Shown piece after piece: positions 59,513-64,000 of a stretch of 64,000 nt of DNA. Both the position numbers and the translations under genes were made by a program. The notes beneath the pieces were generated by a model, which saw only the letters and a program-made list of their open reading frames with translations, did no database searches and was not told where the DNA came from. The DNA is from JAJPKK01 sp963824905. Lineage in GTDB: Bacteria; Pseudomonadota; Alphaproteobacteria; Rhizobiales; Xanthobacteraceae. Position 1 is the stretch's first letter. Every line of letters begins with the position of its first letter. Where the stretch lies: contig CAWGRH010000028.1 of the NCBI GenBank assembly GCA_963824905.1, forward strand, positions 1-64,000, read 5' to 3'.

Positions 59513-60301
59513 ATGAAGCAGGCGATAGCTGTGGGATTGACGGCTCTTGCAGCCGCGGCGGTGATCGAGGCGGCGCTCGTCCCCGGCCTCGTCATCGGCG
59601 GTGGTGCGGTGCTCGCTTCGGCCTACGTGCCGGGCCTGCGGCGCAGGTTGCCGTCGCTGTTCACCTCTGCGGTCCGCCAGGCGGGCGGGCTCGCGACACG
59701 TATCGCAACGGGCGCCACGACAACGGGCGCCACAATGGGGGCTGCCGCCGGCGCTGCAATGGCGGCCACCGCGGCGAACGCCAAGACGAGCTTTCCGGCG
59801 CGCCTCAAGGTCAAGCGGGCGGTAGCGAAGACGATCACCTTCCGGATCATCGTCACCACGCTCGACTTCACGAGCAACGTGATCGTCATCGGCGAGCTCG
59901 GCACCGCCGCCGGTTTATCGGGTTTCGCGCTGGTCGCAGGTCCGTTGTTCTACCTCGCCCACGAAGGCGCCTGGAACTATCTGGGCCCGGCCGGCGACAG
60001 CATTCGGGTCGGCGCACCGGCTCCCGCGGACGGAGACGAAACCCCGGCGCGTGGATTCACCGTCAGCCGCGCATTGGCCAAGACGATCACGTTCCGCACC
60101 GTCGCCACCATCATGGATTTTTCCGTGACCTACATCGTGGTCCGCGATCTCGCCGTTGCCGCGGGCCTCTCCGCCTTCGGCTTCGTGGTCGGCCCCTTCG
60201 TCTACTACGGTCACGAGAAGCTGTGGGACCGCTTCTTCCCGGAAGACGCAGAGCCGCTCGCATTGCCGCCGCCGACGAAGCTGCTGCCGGCGCCGGCGTG
60301 A
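59513..60301 (+). CDS. Membrane protein with two DUF2061 domains
   Basis: 262-residue inner-membrane protein. The N-terminus has a hydrophobic segment (VGLTALAAAAVIEAALVPGL); two DUF2061 units follow, about 105-160 and 197-250, sharing the pattern AKTITFRxxxTxxDF, a span, then a Gly/Pro-Leu-Phe-Tyr and HE-W end (LVAGPLFYLAHEGAWNYLGP, FVVGPFVYYGHEKLWDRFFP). I start it at ATG 59513 because AAGGA lies nine bases upstream. Function unknown. Confidence 0.82.
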   Translation: MKQAIAVGLTALAAAAVIEAALVPGLVIGGGAVLASAYVPGLRRRLPSLFTSAVRQAGGLATRIATGATTTGATMGAAAGAAMAATAANAKTSFPARLKVKRAVAKTITFRIIVTTLDFTSNVIVIGELGTAAGLSGFALVAGPLFYLAHEGAWNYLGPAGDSIRVGAPAPADGDETPARGFTVSRALAKTITFRTVATIMDFSVTYIVVRDLAVAAGLSAFGFVVGPFVYYGHEKLWDRFFPEDAEPLALPPPTKLLPAPA

Positions 60302-60315
60302 CGCAATGAGCCTGT

Positions 60316-60413
60316 GGCCTGGATTGAGCGGCAGCGAAATCCGGGTCGGACGCATCGCATGTCGCTTGATGGCCACCCAGCACTCCCGGATTTCGCTTGC
60401 GCTCAATCCGGGC
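60316..60413. repeat. 98-base palindromic repeat
   Basis: Arms GGATTGAGCGGCAGCGAAAT and ATTTCGCTTGCGCTCAATCC around a central spacer containing CGCATCGCATGTCG. A dispersed-repeat type; it begins 14 bases after the DUF2061 gene. Confidence 0.8.
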
Positions 60414-60424
60414 TACCCGCCGCT

Positions 60425-60567
60425 ACTACTGCGTCACAAATTCGTAGGGTGTGCAAAATCGCGCTGTGACGGTCTGGCAGCGTGCGCAATCGCGCTGCGC
60501 GATTTTGCGCACGCGATCGGCCGAGGAACCGCGGTTGCACACCCTACCTGCGCTTATGACACAGTAG
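60425..60567. repeat. Nested palindromic repeat of about 140 bases
   Basis: Outer arms ACTACTGCGTCA and TGACACAGTAGT (one mismatch), next arms GTAGGGTGTGCAA and TTGCACACCCTAC (60444-60456, 60535-60547), and inner arms around GCGCAATCGCGC/GCGCGATTTTGCGC. Together with the preceding element it fills nearly the whole gap 60302-60603; no gene is seen there. Confidence 0.8.
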
Positions 60568-60603
60568 TCCCGCGGCCGGCACCGGAACGGCGCCCCATCA
60601 GGC

Positions 60604-61026
60604 TCAGGATCGTGGCCGCTTTTTCGGTGGCGGCGGTGGTGGCGCCACCGGCGCAGGCTTGAGTTCGGCCCACACCGGATTCGGCTCGAACCGAGCCGGC
60701 GTCATGTCGATGATCGCGCCCTTCTGGGGCGGGATGGATTTCACCGCCACGGTCTCGGGAAGATAACCGTCGAGCGTGTAGGTGACGGTGAATCCCTCGG
60801 TGAGCGGCATCGACAGCGCACAGGGCGTCCGACAGGTGCTGCCGTTCGACGCGCGGGCCTCTGCGCCCGTCGGATTCGAATGGACCGTCACGGTCCCGGT
60901 CGAAGGCGAATCGAACAGATCGAGGTTCGGCAGGCTCAGGCTCGGCATGGTCGAGTTCGCGGCGCAGCCGGCGAGCGCAAGCGCGCAGGCCGCAACGGCG
61001 ACTGCCGCGCTCGTATTCAACCTCAT
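60604..61026 (-). CDS. PEGA-domain lipoprotein
   Basis: 140-residue lipoprotein. A signal with lipobox (AAVAVAACALALAGC, lipidated Cys near residue 21) is followed by a PEGA-type beta-sandwich (GTVTVHSNPTGAEARASNGS, CRTPCALSMPLTEGFTVTYT, LDGYLPETVAVKSI) and a Pro-rich tail. A start at ATG 61041 (five residues longer) is equally possible. PEGA domains often bind surface polysaccharide. Confidence 0.8.
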   Translation of the reverse strand: MRLNTSAAVAVAACALALAGCAANSTMPSLSLPNLDLFDSPSTGTVTVHSNPTGAEARASNGSTCRTPCALSMPLTEGFTVTYTLDGYLPETVAVKSIPPQKGAIIDMTPARFEPNPVWAELKPAPVAPPPPPPKKRPRS

Positions 61027-61277
61027 GCAGCCGAATGCCATCGATCGGTTTCCGTCGCCCGGCCCCTCGACCAAACGAGTCCGGGAGGTCTGGCTCCGGC
61101 CCTCGCTGCCCGGGTCCGGAGCCGGGTTCCCCTTAATCAAGCAGGTCCGATAGCATAACGCGGACGGTCATGTCTGGAATTACTTGCGCCGGTTCGGGCC
61201 TCAGGCGCCGCAAAACGGCCCGAATCCGAAGGAGCAACGCGCCGCGGCGCACCTGGCGCCTGCGTCGGACACTGCGG

Positions 61278-61751
61278 CTACATCTTCGGCGGAGCGGCCA
61301 GCCATGCGCGAATCGGTCCCCACAGCAGATGGTCGAGAGACAGCTTCCCGGGCCCGCGGCAGAGCAGCACCAGCAGCATGGCGGCCCATTGGATGTGAGT
61401 TGGCCAGGCCAGCGGATAGACGAAAATCTCGATCACGGCGGTCATGGCAAGCAGCACCAGGGCGGCCGCCCTGGTGAACAGGCCGAGGACCAGCAGGACC
61501 GGGGTCGTCAGCTCGACGCCGAGTGCGAAATGCGCCGCAATCTCCGGCGGCAGCAGCGGCACCTTGTACTCGTCGGCGAACAGCTCGAGGGTCGTGTCCC
61601 AGTTGGCGAGCTTGGTCTGGGCCGAGTTCCAGAACACGGCGGCGGCACCGACCCGCAGCGGCAGGGCGAGCAGCCAATAGGGAACGCGTTCGAGGAGCGC
61701 GATCGCGCGATCGATCCACGCCACAGCCGGATTAGGTCTCGCGCGACTCAT
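61278..61751 (-). CDS. DoxX-family membrane protein of bufferin-type operon
   Basis: 157-residue protein with four spans of the DoxX family: WLLALPLRVGAAAVFWNSAQ, HFALGVELTTPVLLVLGLFT, ALVLLAMTAVIEIFVYPLAW and IQWAAMLLVLLCRGPGKLSL. It overlaps the DUF2063 gene by four bases (ATGA) and is the last gene of the DUF2282-DUF692-DUF2063-DoxX operon. In comparable operons it is called BufD-like. Role unclear, perhaps redox or export support. Confidence 0.87.
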   Translation of the reverse strand: MSRARPNPAVAWIDRAIALLERVPYWLLALPLRVGAAAVFWNSAQTKLANWDTTLELFADEYKVPLLPPEIAAHFALGVELTTPVLLVLGLFTRAAALVLLAMTAVIEIFVYPLAWPTHIQWAAMLLVLLCRGPGKLSLDHLLWGPIRAWLAAPPKM

Positions 61752-62552
61752 GGGGCGGCCTCCGAAGGCGCCAGCGACGCCATCAGCTCCGGCGGCGCGA
61801 GGCGGAAATCGACGAATCGCCCGGCGGCAAGATGCGCGGCGAAGGCCTTCTCGGCGGATGCGCCGGGAAGCTCTGCCAGCACGATCCCGAGCGGGAAGCC
61901 GCGGCACAGCTCCGCCGCAAAGTGCCAGGCCGCCGCGTCGAGCCGCTGCACGTCGGGCCCGCTCGCGCCGCGCTCCACCATGAGACGAACTGCACCGGCC
62001 GGTGGGATCGACCGCCGCAAGCGCCACATCGTCGCTGGCGAGGACGGCGCGCCAGATCGCGTCCGCAGGCGTTGCGAGGGAGAGGAGGCTGACCGAAGGG
62101 TGCGGCACGAACGAGACGCGTTCCTGCTCCCCGGGCGAAAGCGCCGCGAGCCGCGCGAGGTCGAGCGGCTCGACATCGTCGGCATGGATGGCGCGGCTCA
62201 CCGCCCATTCGAGCCGCGCGACATCGCCGAGATAGGCGAGCGACGCGGCGGGCGGAAACGCCGCGAGGAACGCGGCGAACGGCTCGCCATAGTGGTCGAA
62301 GCAGGCCGAGCGCGGCGGGTGCTGCGCGATGAACACCGCAGCCGCACCTTCGAAGAATTCGTCGCCGACCAGCTTGTGGACCGCGGGATAGGTCAGCCGC
62401 AACGCGCGGGTCGCGTTGCCGACGAAGGTGTTGCGATAGATATCGAGCCGGTCCGGCGAGATGCCGTCGGCGAGCAAGGTCGCCGCTGCGGCACGTTCGC
62501 CGTCGACGAGCCATGTGCGCAGGGCGCACTGTGTCTCAAGCAGCGTCGGCAT
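61748..62552 (-). pseudogene. DUF2063 (BufC-like) protein, frameshifted
   Basis: MNIO partner protein of the DUF2063 family, about 267 residues if repaired. The N-terminal half is canonical: SPDRLDIYRNTFVGNATRAL, RLTYPAVHKLVGDEFFEGAA, AYLGDVARLEWAVSRAIHAD. Near 61995-62012 (after ALAAVDPTG) the sense passes to another frame: LMVERGASGPDVQRLDAAAW, then FRLAPPELMASLAPSEAAP, ending at 61748. DUF2063 proteins bring the precursor peptide to the DUF692 enzyme. The 5' end overlaps the DUF692 gene by 17 bases. If the indel is real, maturation may fail. Confidence 0.85.
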
Positions 62553-63414
62553 CGCGCGCCTCCGGCTTCACCTCTGCGAGCAACGCGCCGGCGATGGCGG
62601 CTTCGCCGAGCAGCACGCCGAGCGGCGGCACGTCGGTGTCCCATTCGATGAGCGTCGGGACGGGGCCAAATCGCGCGAGCGCCTCGCGGTAGAGCGCCCA
62701 GACGTCGTCGATCACGCGCGAGCCGTGATCGTCGATCCGCAACGTCGTGCCGTCGGGCAGAGACCTCACGCTGTGGCCGGCGAGATGGATTTCGCCGATC
62801 GCGGCCGGCGGCAGGTGCGCGAGATAAGTCGACGGATCCCAATCGTGATTGCGCGCGCTGACATAGATGTTGTTGACGTCGCACAGGATGCCGCAGCCGG
62901 TGCGCTCGGCGACCGCCGCCATGAACTCCCATTCCGGAATGGTCGAGTGGCGAAAGCGCAGATAGGTCGAAGGGTTCTCGACGAGGATGCGCCGCTTCAT
63001 CGTGCTCTGCACCTCGTCGACATGCCGGCACACCACTGCGAGCGATTCCTCGGTCATCGGCAGCGGCAGGAGATCGGCGAGATAGGTCGCCTGCGCGACG
63101 CTCCACGCGATGTGCTCCGACATCAGCCCGGGCTCGATGCGTTCGGCGACCTTGCGAATGCGCTCGAGATGCGCGGGATCGAGTCCCTCCGCGCTGCCGA
63201 GCGAGAGACCGACGCCGTGCAACGAAATCGGATGGTCGCGGCGAATTGTTTCGAGACAGCGGATCGACGTGCCGCCGCCCATGTAATTCTCGGTGTGCAC
63301 CTCCATCCATGCGATGTCGGAGCGATGCTCCAGCACCGCTTCGTGATGCTGGAAGCGCAACCCTATCCCGGCTTGCGCCGGGACAGGACCGGGACGAATC
63401 TGCGGGAACGACAT
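62536..63414 (-). CDS. DUF692 multinuclear iron oxidase (MNIO, BufB-like)
   Basis: 292-residue TIM-barrel enzyme of the DUF692/MNIO family, which uses two or three irons to modify cysteines of ribosomal peptides. Metal-ligand-type motifs: DIAWMEVHTENYMGGG, ISLHGVGLSLGSAEGLD, RILVENPSTYLRF, CGILCDVNNIYVSARNHDWD, IGEIHLAGHS and DDHGSRV. It starts at ATG 63414, six bases after the DUF2282 precursor gene. By homology it would convert precursor Cys residues to thiooxazole-like copper-binding groups. The reading frame is intact. Confidence 0.92.
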   Translation of the reverse strand: MSFPQIRPGPVPAQAGIGLRFQHHEAVLEHRSDIAWMEVHTENYMGGGTSIRCLETIRRDHPISLHGVGLSLGSAEGLDPAHLERIRKVAERIEPGLMSEHIAWSVAQATYLADLLPLPMTEESLAVVCRHVDEVQSTMKRRILVENPSTYLRFRHSTIPEWEFMAAVAERTGCGILCDVNNIYVSARNHDWDPSTYLAHLPPAAIGEIHLAGHSVRSLPDGTTLRIDDHGSRVIDDVWALYREALARFGPVPTLIEWDTDVPPLGVLLGEAAIAGALLAEVKPEARDADAA

Positions 63415-63420
63415 CGTTCC

Positions 63421-63729
63421 TCAGGTCGCGGTCGTCTTGCCGCCCTGGATCTTGGCGCAGTCGCCGGCGGGCAGCAGCACGAACGACTTGGGATCGCGCG
63501 GCCCGCTCGCCTGGCCGGCGCAGGAATGCGCGCCCTCGGCACAGTCGTTCTTCGCCGCGGCGTTGATGCCGTAGCACTTCTCCAGCTTGTCCTTCGCCAT
63601 CCGCGCCATGTTGTCCTTCACCACTTGCGGCGGATTGGCGCCTTGCGCGCGCACCGACGGCGACGGCACCGCGAGCGCCAACCCGACGGCGGTCGAGAGA
63701 ACGGAAGCGGCTACGAGACGATTGTTCAT
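63421..63729 (-). CDS. DUF2282 bufferin-type precursor (BufA1-like)
   Basis: 102-residue exported precursor peptide. A Sec signal (LVAASVLSTAVGLALAVPSP, VRAQG) is followed by a helix and the DUF2282 core with four cysteines at 52, 63, 70 and 91: EKCYGINAAAKNDCAEGAHS, CAGQASG, then FVLLPAGDCAKIQGG. This is the pattern of BufA1 copper-chelating peptides whose cysteines are modified by DUF692 enzymes before export. ATG 63729 has AGGAGG upstream. First gene of the operon. Confidence 0.9.
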   Translation of the reverse strand: MNNRLVAASVLSTAVGLALAVPSPSVRAQGANPPQVVKDNMARMAKDKLEKCYGINAAAKNDCAEGAHSCAGQASGPRDPKSFVLLPAGDCAKIQGGKTTAT

Positions 63730-63821
63730 GAAAACTCCTCCTGGATGCATGGCCTCGCCAGCACGCCCCTTCCGGCATTGGGAGGGTAGACGGTCGGGGC
63801 GACCGGCGAGACTTCGGGAGG

Positions 63822-63846
63822 TTCGCAGACTCTGCCGAAAGGTTAC
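63822..63846 (-). promoter_or_regulatory. SigF-like ECF promoter of the DUF2282 operon
   Basis: On the minus strand GTAACC (63841-63846), a 15-base spacer, and CGAA (63822-63825), about 93 bases before the precursor start. As I recall, Caulobacter SigF, which controls similar metal-stress operons, uses GTAACC with about 16 bases to CGAA. Good match, but not tested. Confidence 0.55.
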
Positions 63847-64000
63847 GTGGGTCTTGCAAAAATAGATTTTGCCCGCCGCCCCGGGCGGTGGTGTATGGAA
63901 ATTCGCGATACCGCGAAGCCCGCGCAGCATTCGACCGACGGCGATGCCGAGAGCAGACGACAACGAAAGTGCCAACGCAGCGCGGCGCCGCCAGCCCGCG

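Noticed and set aside
1..64000. tRNA, rRNA or CRISPR array
   Set aside because: No regularly spaced repeats of 25-40 bases, no rRNA-like sequence and no cloverleaf-like segment with a T-loop (GGTTCRA) in context was noticed.

Overview
The window is high-GC DNA from an alphaproteobacterium, most likely a Hyphomicrobiales member near Bradyrhizobium, Rhodopseudomonas or Pseudolabrys (Nitrobacteraceae/Xanthobacteraceae). The evidence is the gene families present (TIGR03808-type beta-helix protein, DUF3126 next to cysE, small proteins of the 'MEYSDYLREQA' type, many TctC-type binding proteins) and several families of GC-rich palindromic intergenic repeats. I see no rRNA, tRNA or CRISPR array.

Region 1 (1 to about 15.5 kb) is an integrated, apparently defective phage-like element. 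It holds the 3' end of a frameshifted tyrosine integrase, a helix-turn-helix excisionase-like protein, a recombination/replication module (Sak4-type ATPase, DUF669 ssDNA-binding-like protein, and a prim-pol/RepA-type helicase gene broken by two frameshifts), a palindrome-rich control region, a string of small virion-type or unknown genes, an orphan DNA methyltransferase and a small membrane/Tat-signal cassette ending at a strong terminator. No large terminase, portal, major capsid or tail genes are visible. Immediately right of the element lies the 3' part of a TIGR03808-type host gene with no 5' part, so the element probably interrupts that gene. Six well-supported frameshifts (and a possible seventh) fall in the first 13 kb, against two in the other 51 kb, which suggests decay.

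Region 2 (15.5-31 kb) is chromosomal. It has a Rieske ferredoxin, a 1141-residue three-domain Aas-like acyltransferase/acyl-ACP synthetase, a TctC-type binding protein, a secreted alpha/beta hydrolase, a CPBP protease overlapping a secreted NHL propeller, and a four-gene minus-strand cluster: amidohydrolase, TPP enzyme with a twin-arginine signal, cytochrome c and TctC protein.

Region 3 (30.6-42.8 kb) carries a YegD-like Hsp70 protein, a complete polyamine-type ABC importer (ATPase, binding protein, two permeases), an Asp/Glu-racemase-like protein, a GNAT acetyltransferase, a CBS protein, a rhomboid protease, a MetE-like protein, and an ECF42-type sigma factor with its DGPF (YCII) partner and a matching promoter.

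Region 4 (42.8-61 kb) is general chromosomal content: FAD monooxygenase, zf-CHCC protein, cysE-DUF3126, an ArsR repressor with a double AHSA1 protein, a glucose/sorbosone dehydrogenase with six FG-GAP repeats, a gamma-type carbonic anhydrase, a secreted haem-binding propeller protein, an exported nicotinamidase and a double DUF2061 membrane protein.

Region 5 (61.3-63.9 kb) is a compact minus-strand operon of DUF2282, DUF692 (MNIO), DUF2063 and DoxX genes. This is the layout of bufferin-type ribosomal peptide metallophore systems. A SigF-like ECF promoter precedes it, and the DUF2063 gene is frameshifted. I consider it the most interesting functional system in the window.
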